Source: Nonomuraea angiospora (GTDB lineage: Bacteria > Actinomycetota > Actinomycetes > Streptosporangiales > Streptosporangiaceae). From it: a DNA stretch of 64,000 bases. The DNA is taken from the NCBI RefSeq assembly GCF_014873145.1, contig NZ_JADBEK010000001.1, positions 10,602,001 to 10,666,000 on the forward strand, written 5' to 3'. The position numbers were made by a program, and so were the translations under genes. Below, piece after piece: positions 45,037-53,117 of this stretch. Each line of letters begins with the position of its first letter. Within the stretch, counting starts at the first letter, position 1. The notes under the pieces were generated by a model. The model saw only the letters and a list, made by a program, of their open reading frames with translations. It made no database searches and was not told where the DNA came from.

Positions 45037-46368
45037 GTGAGTCTGGACAGGATCCGCGCGTCGAGCGCCCGAGCCGATTCCCCGCTGACCGCCGCCATCC
45101 TGGCGGGGCGATGGATCAGATCCGCCGCGGCCGACGATGAGAACGGACGGCGCTGGCTGGCCAATCCCGATCCGCACGGCGGGTCGGCGGTCACCTCCGA
45201 GCCCTGGTCCCTCTACTCGGGGGCGGCGGGCGTCGTGCTGTTCTTCCTCGAACTGGCCGCGGCCACCGGCCACGAGGCGTACCTGGAGGACGCCAGGCAG
45301 GGGGCCCGCAGGCTCGCCGCCACCTGGCGCGAGAAACAGGACGACCTCTCCCTCTACCACGGGCTGACCGGCACGATGGTCGCGCTCATGGAGGCGGGCT
45401 GGGTGCTCGGCGACGGCGCGTTCGAGGCCGAGGCCGCCGCCATCGCCGACGTGATCGTCCGCCGGGGCCGGGAGTTCGAGGGCGGCGTCGGGTGGTCGCG
45501 GGATCCGGCGCAGCGCGGCGAGGGCGGCGTCATCCTCGGGCTGCTGCGGGCCGCCGCCCACCTCGGCGTGCCCGCGTACGAGGAGGCGGCCGTCGAGGCG
45601 GGCCTGCGGATCGCCCGGCTGCCCGTTCCCGGGCACCGCTTCGGCGACTGCGCCGACCTGCCCGTGGACGCCGTCACGCCCGGCTTCCTCGCCGGCACGG
45701 CCGGGACCGCGTTCCTGCTGGCCCGCCTGTACGGGGTGACCGGCGACGAGCGCTTCCTGTTCGCCGCGCGCAGCGGCGCGGCCTTCGTCCGCGAGATCAG
45801 CGTCGTGTCCGGCGGCTGCGCGGTCGTGCCGCACCACGTGCCGCACGCCAGGGAGCTGCACTACCTGGGCTTCTGCTCCGGCTCCGCGGGCGTGGCCAGG
45901 ATGTTCTACGAGCTGTACCGGGTGGGGGGCGACCCCGGCGACCTGGAGTGGGTGGAGCGGCTGGCCAAGGGCATCGTCAAGAGCGGCGTGCCGCGCCGCC
46001 GTACCGAGGGCTACTGGAACGTGGCCTGCCAGTGCTGCGGGACGGCCGGGCTCATCGAGTTCTTCGTGGGGCTGTGGGCGGCGACGGGGGAGGAGTCCCA
46101 CCTGGAGTACGCCCGCGGGCTCGCCACCGACCTGATCGGCCGGGCCACCGACCACGACGGGCGCGGCTACCGCTGGTACCAGGCGTACCGGCGGCTGCGG
46201 CCGGGCGAGGTGACGGCCGACACCGGCTACATGGTGGGCGCGGCCGGCATCGGCGCCGCTCTCCTCCACCTCGACGCCGCAGGTCAGGCCGACCGTCCGC
46301 GCCGCGTCATCCTGCTGCCCGACAATCCGTTCCCCGCGATCCCGTTGCCCGCTTCCGTGCTCCGTTGA
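45037..46368 (+). CDS. LanC-like zinc protein with a non-canonical third ligand
   Basis: A 443-residue cytosolic protein with the alpha/alpha-barrel repeats of LanC-type cyclases ('LYSGAAGVV', 'LYHGLTGTM', 'FLAGTAGTA', 'CSGSAGVAR', 'CCGTAGLIE', 'MVGAAGIGA'). The zinc ligands expected from LanC are Cys, Cys and His. Here they map to Cys280, Cys333 and Cys334, so the usual 'CHG' is 'CCG'. The 'AHG' catalytic motif also reads 'LAG'. A lanthionine cyclase role is therefore doubtful. Its place between a peptide-type importer and sulfur monooxygenases suggests thiol or peptide-thioether chemistry in sulfur salvage (inference). The start is GTG, probably leaderless. Confidence 0.85.
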   Translation: MSLDRIRASSARADSPLTAAILAGRWIRSAAADDENGRRWLANPDPHGGSAVTSEPWSLYSGAAGVVLFFLELAAATGHEAYLEDARQGARRLAATWREKQDDLSLYHGLTGTMVALMEAGWVLGDGAFEAEAAAIADVIVRRGREFEGGVGWSRDPAQRGEGGVILGLLRAAAHLGVPAYEEAAVEAGLRIARLPVPGHRFGDCADLPVDAVTPGFLAGTAGTAFLLARLYGVTGDERFLFAARSGAAFVREISVVSGGCAVVPHHVPHARELHYLGFCSGSAGVARMFYELYRVGGDPGDLEWVERLAKGIVKSGVPRRRTEGYWNVACQCCGTAGLIEFFVGLWAATGEESHLEYARGLATDLIGRATDHDGRGYRWYQAYRRLRPGEVTADTGYMVGAAGIGAALLHLDAAGQADRPRRVILLPDNPFPAIPLPASVLR

Positions 46369-46405
46369 CAGCGATACCCAGTTTTCCTACTGTTTAACTG
46401 GGTAT
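46365..46405 (+). promoter_or_regulatory. Sulfur-island promoter B, homologous to promoter A
   Basis: TTGACA (46365-46370), 17 bp, then TACTGT (46388-46393). ATACCCAGTT (46374-46383) and AACTGGGTAT (46396-46405) are perfect inverted arms flanking the -10. The block CCTACTGTTTAACTGGGTA differs from promoter A at only three positions. It drives the four-gene monooxygenase cluster. Confidence 0.75.
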
Positions 46406-46423
46406 TGAGCCAAGGAGCACGTT

Positions 46424-46441
46424 ATGACTGGTTCCACATGA
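46424..46441 (+). CDS. Five-codon mini-ORF coupled to the first monooxygenase gene
   Basis: ATG 46424 has an ideal AAGGAG site 6 nt upstream but reads only five codons (M-T-G-S-T) to TGA 46439-46441, which overlaps the ATG of the monooxygenase gene at 46438. The gene itself has no other ribosome site. Translation of the main gene may depend on termination-reinitiation from this mini-ORF. Confidence 0.4.
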   Translation: MTGST

Positions 46442-47760
46442 AGCAGGTCCACCTGGCCGCGCACTTCCCCGGCGTCAACAACACCACCGTCTGGGCCGAC
46501 CCCCGCTCCCGCAGCCAGATCGACTTCACGTCGTTCGCCGACCTGGCCCGTACCGCGGAGCGGGGCAAGTTCGACTTCTTCTTCCTGGCCGAGGGCCTGC
46601 GGCTGCGCGAGCTGAAGGGCCGCATCCACGACCTGGACGTGGTCGGCCGCCCCGAGTCGCTCACCGTGCTGGCCGCGCTGGCCTCCGTCACCGAGCGACT
46701 CGGGCTGGCCGCCACCGTCAACGCCACCTTCAACGAGCCGTACGAGCTGGCCAGGCGGCTGGCCACGCTCGACCACCTCAGCGCGGGCCGGGCCGCCTGG
46801 AACGTGGTCACCACCTCCGACGCCTTCACCGGCGAGAACTTCCGCCGCGGCGGCTACCTGGACCGTTCCGAGCGCTACACGCGGGCCGAGGAGTTCGTCC
46901 GGCTGTCGCGCGAGCTGTGGGACTCCTGGCGGCCCGACGCCGTGCTCGCCGACCAGGAGAGCGGGCGGTTCCTGCGGTCCGGGGCGGTCTCGGCGGTCAG
47001 CCACCGGGGCCGCCACTTCACCGTCGAGGGCCGCTTCAACGTCCCGCGCGGACCGCAGGGCCACCCCGTGATCATCCAGGCGGGGGACTCCGACGAGGGC
47101 AGGGAGTTCGCCGCGGCCAACGCCGACGTCATCTTCAGCCGCCACGGCACGCTGGAGGAGGGCCGGGCCTTCTACGCCGACGTCAAACGCCGGCTGGCCG
47201 CGCACGGGCGGCAGCCGCACCAGCTCAAGATCATGCCGGCGGCGACGTTCGCGCTCGGCGACACCGACGCCGAGGCGGCCGAGCGCGCCGCCGAGATCCG
47301 CCGCCAGCAGGTGGGGCCGCAGACGGCGATCGCCTTCCTGGAGCAGATCTGGGGCCGGGACATGTCCGCCTACGACCCCGAAGGGCCGCTGCCCGACGTG
47401 GAGCCCGCCGTCGAGCAGGGCGTCTCCCAGGGCCGGGTGCAGGTGTCCGACCGGGTCGCCGTGGCGGCGCGCTGGCGGGCCGTGGCCGAGGAGAAGGAGC
47501 TGAGCATCCGCGAACTGGTGATCCACATGACCGGGCGGCAGTCGTTCGTGGGCTCGCCCGCGACTGTGGCCGCGCAGATCGAGGAGTTCGTGCGCACGGA
47601 CGCCGCCGACGGGTTCATCCTCGTCCCGCACCTCACGCCGGGCGGGCTGGACGACTTCGTGGACAGGGTGGTGCCGCTGCTGCAGGAACGCGGCGTGTTC
47701 CGTACCGACTACGCGGGCGCCACGCTCCGCGACCACCTCGGGCTGGGAGGCGCGGCATGA
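46438..47760 (+). CDS. LLM-class flavin monooxygenase (NtaA/SnaA/DszA type)
   Basis: A 440-residue FMNH2-dependent monooxygenase of the luciferase-like TIM-barrel superfamily, NtaA/DszA branch: 'FDFFFLAEGLRLR', 'VNATFNEPYELARRLATLDHLSAGRAAWNVVT' in part, 'YTRAEEFV', 'QAGDSDEGREFAA'. Members oxidise organosulfur compounds or chelators using reduced flavin from a separate reductase. It is the first gene of a coupled four-gene set; its stop overlaps the next start (ATGA). The true substrate is unknown. Confidence 0.92.
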   Translation: MKQVHLAAHFPGVNNTTVWADPRSRSQIDFTSFADLARTAERGKFDFFFLAEGLRLRELKGRIHDLDVVGRPESLTVLAALASVTERLGLAATVNATFNEPYELARRLATLDHLSAGRAAWNVVTTSDAFTGENFRRGGYLDRSERYTRAEEFVRLSRELWDSWRPDAVLADQESGRFLRSGAVSAVSHRGRHFTVEGRFNVPRGPQGHPVIIQAGDSDEGREFAAANADVIFSRHGTLEEGRAFYADVKRRLAAHGRQPHQLKIMPAATFALGDTDAEAAERAAEIRRQQVGPQTAIAFLEQIWGRDMSAYDPEGPLPDVEPAVEQGVSQGRVQVSDRVAVAARWRAVAEEKELSIRELVIHMTGRQSFVGSPATVAAQIEEFVRTDAADGFILVPHLTPGGLDDFVDRVVPLLQERGVFRTDYAGATLRDHLGLGGAA

Positions 47761-48971
47761 CGCGGGCACCCCTGCACCTGGCCGTCGCGCTCGACGGCGC
47801 CGGCTGGCATCCCGCCGCCTGGCGGGACCCGGCCGTCAACGCGCGGGAGCTGTTCACCGCCCGCCACTGGGCCGGGCTCGTCGCCGAGGCCGAGCGCGGG
47901 CTGCTCGACTTCGTCACCATCGAGGACGCCCTGGGCCTGCAGACCTCGCGCCTCGACGGGCCCGACGAGCGCACCGGCGAGGTGCGCGGCCGGTTCGACG
48001 CGGTGCTGCTCGCGGCGGCGCTCGCGCCGCTCACCACGCGCATCGGGCTGGTGCCCACGGCCACGACGACGCACACCGAGCCGTTCCACGTGGCCATCGG
48101 CATCGCCAGCCTGGACCACGTCAGCCTGGGGCGGGCGGGCTGGCGGGTCCAGGTCTCGGCCCGCGCCTGGGAGGCCGCCCACTTCGGCCGCAGGCAGATC
48201 CCGGCGCTCATCCCCAAACGGGACACGGCGGGTCAGTGGGTGCCCGACGAGCAGGCCCGCGAGCTCATCGCGGACCTCTTCGAGGAGGCGGCCGACGCCG
48301 TTGAGGTGGCCAGGCGGCTGTGGGACAGCTGGGAGGACGACGCCGAGATCCGCGACGTGGCCACCGGCCGGTTCGTCGACCGGGACAAGCTCCACTACAT
48401 CGACTTCGCCGGATCTCGGTTCTCGGTCAAGGGGCCGTCGATCACGCCCCGGCCGCCGCAGGGGCAGCCGGTCGTGACCGTGCTCGACCACGGCGGGTCG
48501 CCGGTGCCGTACGAGCTGCCCGCCCGCGCCGCCGACGTCGTCCTCGTCACCCCGCACAGCCGTGACCACGCGCGGGACATCGTCGAGCAGGTCAGGAGCC
48601 GTCCCCGGGACGGGCACCCGCTCAAGGTCCTGGCCGACCTGCTCGTCCACGTCGGCGACGATGCGGCCGGGCGCAAGGCCCGGCTCGACGAGCTGGCCGC
48701 GCCGCCCGAATCGGACGCGTACACCTTCGCCGGCACCGCCGCCGAGCTGGCCGACCTGCTGCTGGACTGGCGGGAGGCCGGGATCGAGGGCTACCGGCTG
48801 CGGCCCGCCGCCGTGCCGTCCGACCTGGCGGCTATCACCCGCGAGCTGGCCCCCGAGCTGCGGCGGCGCGGCGCCTTCAGGAGCCGGTACGAGGCCGCCA
48901 CCCTGCGCGGGCACCTCGGCCTGCCGCACGCGATCAACCGTTACGCCTCCCAGAAAGCGGATATTGCGTGA
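47757..48971 (+). CDS. LLM-class flavin monooxygenase (NtaA-like, divergent)
   Basis: A 404-residue member of the same superfamily, with 'TEPFHVAIGIASLDHVSLGRAGW' in part, 'FEEAADAVEVARRLWDSWEDDAE' in part and a C-terminal 'YEAATLRGHLGL' like the adjacent NtaA-type enzymes. The middle of the protein is shorter than in its neighbours. ATG 47757 overlaps the upstream stop and GTG 48968 of the next gene overlaps its own stop. Confidence 0.9.
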   Translation: MTRAPLHLAVALDGAGWHPAAWRDPAVNARELFTARHWAGLVAEAERGLLDFVTIEDALGLQTSRLDGPDERTGEVRGRFDAVLLAAALAPLTTRIGLVPTATTTHTEPFHVAIGIASLDHVSLGRAGWRVQVSARAWEAAHFGRRQIPALIPKRDTAGQWVPDEQARELIADLFEEAADAVEVARRLWDSWEDDAEIRDVATGRFVDRDKLHYIDFAGSRFSVKGPSITPRPPQGQPVVTVLDHGGSPVPYELPARAADVVLVTPHSRDHARDIVEQVRSRPRDGHPLKVLADLLVHVGDDAAGRKARLDELAAPPESDAYTFAGTAAELADLLLDWREAGIEGYRLRPAAVPSDLAAITRELAPELRRRGAFRSRYEAATLRGHLGLPHAINRYASQKADIA

Positions 48972-50008
48972 AATTTCTGGCCATCACCTTGATCGTTCAT
49001 GACGGCCGCAAGTCCACCAACGAGCGATTCCGCGAGGTCGTCTCCAACGCGGTCCTGGCCGAGGAGCTCGGGTTCGACGGGTTCGGGGTGGGGGAGCGGC
49101 ACGAGCGGCCGTTCATCTCCTCCTCGCCGCCCGTGGTGCTCAGCCACATCGCCGCCCGGACCTCCCACATCCGGCTGTTCACCGCCGTCACCACGCTCAG
49201 CCTGCTGGACCCGGTCCGGGCGTACGAGGACTACGCCACCCTCGACCACCTGTCCGGCGGGCGGCTCGAACTGATCATCGGCAAGGGGAACGGCGCCGCC
49301 CAGGCCCAGCTCTTCCACGTCACCGCCGAGGACCAGTGGGAGCGCAACCGCGAGTCGTACGAGCTGTTCCGCAGGCTGTGGCGGGAGGACAAGGTCACGT
49401 GGGAGGGGCGGTTCAGGCCGTCGCTGACCGAGGCCGAGACCTGGCCGCGCCCGCTCCAGCGGCCGGTGCGCGTCTGGCACGGCAGCGCCACCAGCAAGGA
49501 GTCGGTGGACCTGGCCGCGCGCTTCGGCGACCCCCTCTTCTCCGCGAACGTCACCAACCCCATCGAGCCCTACGCCGAGCTGATCGACCACTACCGGGAA
49601 CGGTGGGCGCACTACGGGCACGACCCGGCCGAAGCCCTGGTCGGGGCGGGCACCGCGGGCTACTACGCCGCGAAGACCTCGCAGGAGGCCATCGAGACGT
49701 ACCGGCCGATCTTCGAGGCCCGCCAGGAGACCTTCAGGCGGTACGGGGCGCCGCTCGTCTTCCACTCGCTGGAGGACGCCATCGAGCGCGGCTCCATCCT
49801 GGTCGGGAGCCCGCAGCAGATCATCGACAAGGTGCACCGCTACCACGACCGGTTCGGGCACGAGGTGATGCACCTGCACGCGGACGCCGACGGGCTGACG
49901 GACGCGCAGCACCGCTCGGCGCTGGAGCTGTTCCAGTCGGACATCGCTCCGGTGCTGCGCAAGGAGATACCCAGCAGGCCGTTCCCGTTCCCCGGAGGCT
50001 CCTCATGA
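48968..50008 (+). CDS. LLM-class flavin-dependent oxidoreductase
   Basis: A 346-residue luciferase-like enzyme ('[15 protein letters not shown]', '[39 protein letters not shown]' in part). It is closer to the LuxA/F420-like subgroup than to NtaA. The start is GTG 48968, overlapping the upstream stop; the stop overlaps ATG 50005. Flavin use is inferred from the two FMN reductases in the same island; F420 cannot be excluded from sequence. Confidence 0.9.
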   Translation: MKFLAITLIVHDGRKSTNERFREVVSNAVLAEELGFDGFGVGERHERPFISSSPPVVLSHIAARTSHIRLFTAVTTLSLLDPVRAYEDYATLDHLSGGRLELIIGKGNGAAQAQLFHVTAEDQWERNRESYELFRRLWREDKVTWEGRFRPSLTEAETWPRPLQRPVRVWHGSATSKESVDLAARFGDPLFSANVTNPIEPYAELIDHYRERWAHYGHDPAEALVGAGTAGYYAAKTSQEAIETYRPIFEARQETFRRYGAPLVFHSLEDAIERGSILVGSPQQIIDKVHRYHDRFGHEVMHLHADADGLTDAQHRSALELFQSDIAPVLRKEIPSRPFPFPGGSS

Positions 50009-51129
50009 CGGTCCCCCTGTCCATCCTCGACCTCGCGCCGATCCCCTCCGGCGGGACCGCCCGGGACGCGATCCGCAACACCGTCGACCTGGCGCGGCAG
50101 GCCGAGTCCTTCGGCTACCACCGGTACTGGCTGGCCGAGCACCACTTCGCGGCGGGGGTGGCCAGCTCGGCGCCCGCCGTGCTCATCGGGCTGGTGGCCG
50201 CGGCGACCAGCCGGATCCGCGTCGGCTCGGGGGCGGTGCAGCTCGGCCACCAGACGCCGCTGGCGGTGGTGGAGCAGTTCGGCCTCCTGGACGCGGCCCA
50301 TCCGGGGCGCATCGACCTGGGCCTCGGCCGCTCCGGCCAGCGCCGCGCCGAGCTCGCCCGCTCCTCGGAACGCCCGCCGGATCCTCCTCCTTCCGAGGGG
50401 CGGGTGGTGGACGGGCTGCTCATCCCGCCCCCGTTCGACTTCTCCGCGCTCATCAAGGCGGCGCCGCACCTCGCCTTCCAGGCCTCCCTGCTCCAGCAGC
50501 CCGGCGCCGAGACGCCGGACTTCGCCGACCAGCTCGACGACGTCCAGGCGTTCCTGGCCGGCACCTATGCCTCGCCCGACGGGCAGAGCGCCCATGCGGT
50601 CCCGGGCGAGGGCGCGGACGTCGAGGTGTGGATCCTGGGCAGCAGCGGCGGCCAGAGCGCGCAGGTGGCGGGGGAGCGGGGCCTGCCGTTCGCCGCCAAC
50701 TACCACGTCAGCCCGGCCAGTGTCCTGGAGGCGGTGGAGGCGTACCGGGAGGCGTTCAAGCCGTCCGACGTCCTGGAGGAGCCGTACGTGATCGTGTCCG
50801 CCGACGTCGTGGTGGGGGAGGACGCGGCCACGGCGCGGGAGCTGGCCAAGCCCTACGGCCTGTGGGTGCGCAGCATCCGCACGGGGCAGGGCGCGATGCC
50901 GTACCCGACTCCGGAGGAGGCCGACGCCCACGTGTGGAGCGAGGAGGACAGGAAGCTCGTGGCCGACCGCCTCGACACCCAGTTCGTCGGGGACCCGGAG
51001 ACGGTGGTGGACGGGCTGCGGGTGCTCCAGCGGGTCACGGGGGCCGACGAGCTGCTGATCACCACCATCACGCACGGCCACGCCGACCGCGTCCGCTCGT
51101 ACGAGCTGCTCGCGGACGCCTGGCGGTAA
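50005..51129 (+). CDS. LLM-class flavin-dependent oxidoreductase (MsnO8-like)
   Basis: A 374-residue luciferase-like enzyme beginning '[18 protein letters not shown]', with '[22 protein letters not shown]' in part and '[17 protein letters not shown]'. This N-terminal pattern is typical of the MsnO8-type LLM subgroup. The active-site His pair in 'AEHHF' is present. It is the last gene of the four-gene monooxygenase set; a new promoter and leader peptide follow. Confidence 0.9.
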   Translation: MTVPLSILDLAPIPSGGTARDAIRNTVDLARQAESFGYHRYWLAEHHFAAGVASSAPAVLIGLVAAATSRIRVGSGAVQLGHQTPLAVVEQFGLLDAAHPGRIDLGLGRSGQRRAELARSSERPPDPPPSEGRVVDGLLIPPPFDFSALIKAAPHLAFQASLLQQPGAETPDFADQLDDVQAFLAGTYASPDGQSAHAVPGEGADVEVWILGSSGGQSAQVAGERGLPFAANYHVSPASVLEAVEAYREAFKPSDVLEEPYVIVSADVVVGEDAATARELAKPYGLWVRSIRTGQGAMPYPTPEEADAHVWSEEDRKLVADRLDTQFVGDPETVVDGLRVLQRVTGADELLITTITHGHADRVRSYELLADAWR

Positions 51130-51153
51130 TTCATGTATGTCCAGTAGGAAAAG

Positions 51154-51189
51154 TTGACTTTAGGGGTCGGGGAACGTAGTTTCGTGGGC
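51154..51189 (+). promoter_or_regulatory. Promoter D of the sulfonate-importer operon
   Basis: TTGACT (51154-51159), 17 bp, then TAGTTT (51177-51182). The expected transcript start is at about 51190, exactly the ATG of the leader peptide. The sequence TTGACTTTAG matches promoter E of the dioxygenase gene, and CAGTAGGAAAA just upstream is the complement of the TTTTCCTACTG block of promoter B. Confidence 0.8.
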
Positions 51190-51258
51190 ATGGGCCTTTA
51201 CCTGACCCGGCGCCCGCACGTGGACTTCGGCCACGTCGCCAGCGCGCAGTGTCGCTGA
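51190..51258 (+). CDS. Cysteine-type leader peptide (22 aa)
   Basis: A 22-codon frame with the conserved core 'RRPHVDFGHVASAQCR' ending Cys-Arg-stop. This matches the actinobacterial 'putative leader peptide' pattern (HVD..RV.SA.C) found upstream of sulfur genes. The ATG coincides with the predicted transcript start, so it is probably translated leaderless. The single late Cys codon would let ribosomes sense cysteine supply. It ends 45 nt before the sulfonate-binding protein gene. Confidence 0.85.
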   Translation: MGLYLTRRPHVDFGHVASAQCR

Positions 51259-51303
51259 TCACGTACCGCTGAACCCCCTCTCTCCCTCCTCAGAGGACAC
51301 ATC

Positions 51304-52314
51304 GTGATCAAGACCAGACATGCCCTCCTGGCCGCCTTGATGCCCGCCGTCCTGGCGGCCTGCGGCACGGCCCAGGCGAACCCCCAACAAGAGGTGAAGG
51401 TGCTGCGCTACCAGGGCAGCGCCGGCAACGTCACCTACCCCGAGCTGGCCGAGGAGCTCGGCTATCTCGGCGACGTCAAGCTGAAGTGGATCGGCAACAC
51501 CACCTCCGGCCCCCAGGACATCCAGTCGGCCGCGACCGGGCAGACCGACTTCGGCGGCGCCTTCAACGGCGCCATCGTCAAGCTCAAGGCCGCCAAGGCG
51601 CCGATCAAGGCCGTGATCGGTTACTACGGCTCCGACCAGGCCACCTACAGCGGCTACTACGTCAAGGACGACAGCCCGATCAGGTCCGCCCGGGACCTGA
51701 TCGGCAAGAAGATCGGCGTCAACACCCTCGGCGCCCACCACGAGGCCGTCATCAAGGAGTACCTCAAGCGCGCAGGGCTGACGCCCGAGGAGATCAAGCA
51801 GGTCCAGCTCGTGGTGATCCCGCCGGTCAACACCGAGCAGGCCCTGCGCCAGGGGCAGCTCGACGCCGGCACCCTCGGCGGCGTGCTCAGGGACAAGGCG
51901 CTGGAGCGCGGCGGCCTGCGCCCCCTGTTCAAGGACGTGGACCTCTTCGGCCCGTTCACCGCCGGGTCCGTCGTGCTCCGCGAGGACTTCATCGCCGCCA
52001 ACCCCGACACCGTCAAGACGTTCGTGACCGGCTTCGCGAAGGCCATCGAGTGGGCGCGCACCCACCCGCGCGAGGAGGTCGTCACCAAGTTCCAGCAGAT
52101 CATCGCCAAGCGCGGCCGCAACGAGAGCGCCGACGCCGTGCGGTTCTGGAAGAGCACCGGCATCGCCGCCAAGGGCGGCGTCATCGCCGACCAGGAGTTC
52201 AAGACCTGGACCGACTGGCTGGAGCGCGAGGGCGAGATCAAGCCCGGCCAGGTCAAGCTCTCCGACCTCTACACCAACCAGTTCAACCCCTATGCCGGCG
52301 GGAGCGGGTCATGA
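51304..52314 (+). CDS. ABC sulfonate-type substrate-binding lipoprotein (SsuA-like)
   Basis: A 336-residue exported lipoprotein with lipobox 'PAVLAAC' and the nitrate/sulfonate/taurine binding fold ('VLRYQGSAGNVTYPELAEELGYL' in part, 'AATGQTDFGGAFNGAIVKL'). The start is GTG 51304 with GAGGA 6 nt upstream. It is the first structural gene after the cysteine leader peptide. The rest of the operon (ATPase, permease, NtaA-type monooxygenase, two flavin reductases) forms a complete uptake-and-desulfonation set. Confidence 0.92.
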   Translation: MIKTRHALLAALMPAVLAACGTAQANPQQEVKVLRYQGSAGNVTYPELAEELGYLGDVKLKWIGNTTSGPQDIQSAATGQTDFGGAFNGAIVKLKAAKAPIKAVIGYYGSDQATYSGYYVKDDSPIRSARDLIGKKIGVNTLGAHHEAVIKEYLKRAGLTPEEIKQVQLVVIPPVNTEQALRQGQLDAGTLGGVLRDKALERGGLRPLFKDVDLFGPFTAGSVVLREDFIAANPDTVKTFVTGFAKAIEWARTHPREEVVTKFQQIIAKRGRNESADAVRFWKSTGIAAKGGVIADQEFKTWTDWLEREGEIKPGQVKLSDLYTNQFNPYAGGSGS

Positions 52315-53117
52315 CCAAGATCAGCATCCGGAACGTGACCAAGACGTTCCAGGTCAGGGACGCCGGCCAGCCGTTCACCGCGCTGTCCGGGATCGACCTC
52401 GACGTGCGCGAGGGCGAGTTCCTCACGCTCGTCGGCCCCAGCGGTTGCGGCAAGTCCACCCTGCTCGACCTCATCGCCGGGCTGACCACGCCGACGTCCG
52501 GCGAGATCCTCATCGACGGCGCGCGGGTGACCGGGCCCGGGCTCGACCGGGGCATCGTCTTCCAGCAGTACGCGCTGTTCCCCTGGCGCACGGCCCAGTC
52601 CAACGTCGAGTTCGGGCTGGAGGCCAAGGGCGTGCCCAGGAAGGAGCGGGCGCGGCGGGCCCGCGAGCACCTCGCGCTCGTGGGGCTGGCCGGGTTCGAG
52701 GAGCGCTATCCGCACGAGCTGTCCGGCGGCATGCGCCAGCGGGTGGCCATCGCGCGCAGCCTCGCGTTCGACCCTGACGTGCTGCTGATGGACGAGCCGT
52801 TCGCCGCCCTGGACGCGCAGACGCGCGAGTCCCTCCAGGAGGAGCTCGTCCACGTGTGGGAGCAGACCGGCAAGACCGTCGTGTTCATCACGCACGGCAT
52901 CGACGAGGCCGTCTACCTCGGGCAGCGGGTCGCCGTGATGACCTCCCGGCCGGGCCGGATCAAGGAGGTCATCGACGTGCGCTTCTCCTCGCGCGAGGGA
53001 GATCTGCGGGCGGATCCGGCGTTCGGGGAATACCGGCACCGGGTGTGGGGGCTGCTGCGGGAAGAGGTCGCGGCGGCGCAGGTGCAGGAGCGGAAGGTGG
53101 CGACGACCCGTGGCTGA
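52311..53117 (+). CDS. ABC transporter ATPase (SsuB type)
   Basis: A 268-residue nucleotide-binding subunit: Walker A 'GPSGCGKST', Q-loop 'QQYALFPW', signature 'LSGGMRQR', Walker B '[12 protein letters not shown]' and 'FITHGIDEA', where the residue after the switch His is Gly rather than the usual Asp. The ATG overlaps the binding-protein stop. The stop overlaps the permease start by 8 nt. Confidence 0.94.
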   Translation: MTKISIRNVTKTFQVRDAGQPFTALSGIDLDVREGEFLTLVGPSGCGKSTLLDLIAGLTTPTSGEILIDGARVTGPGLDRGIVFQQYALFPWRTAQSNVEFGLEAKGVPRKERARRAREHLALVGLAGFEERYPHELSGGMRQRVAIARSLAFDPDVLLMDEPFAALDAQTRESLQEELVHVWEQTGKTVVFITHGIDEAVYLGQRVAVMTSRPGRIKEVIDVRFSSREGDLRADPAFGEYRHRVWGLLREEVAAAQVQERKVATTRG

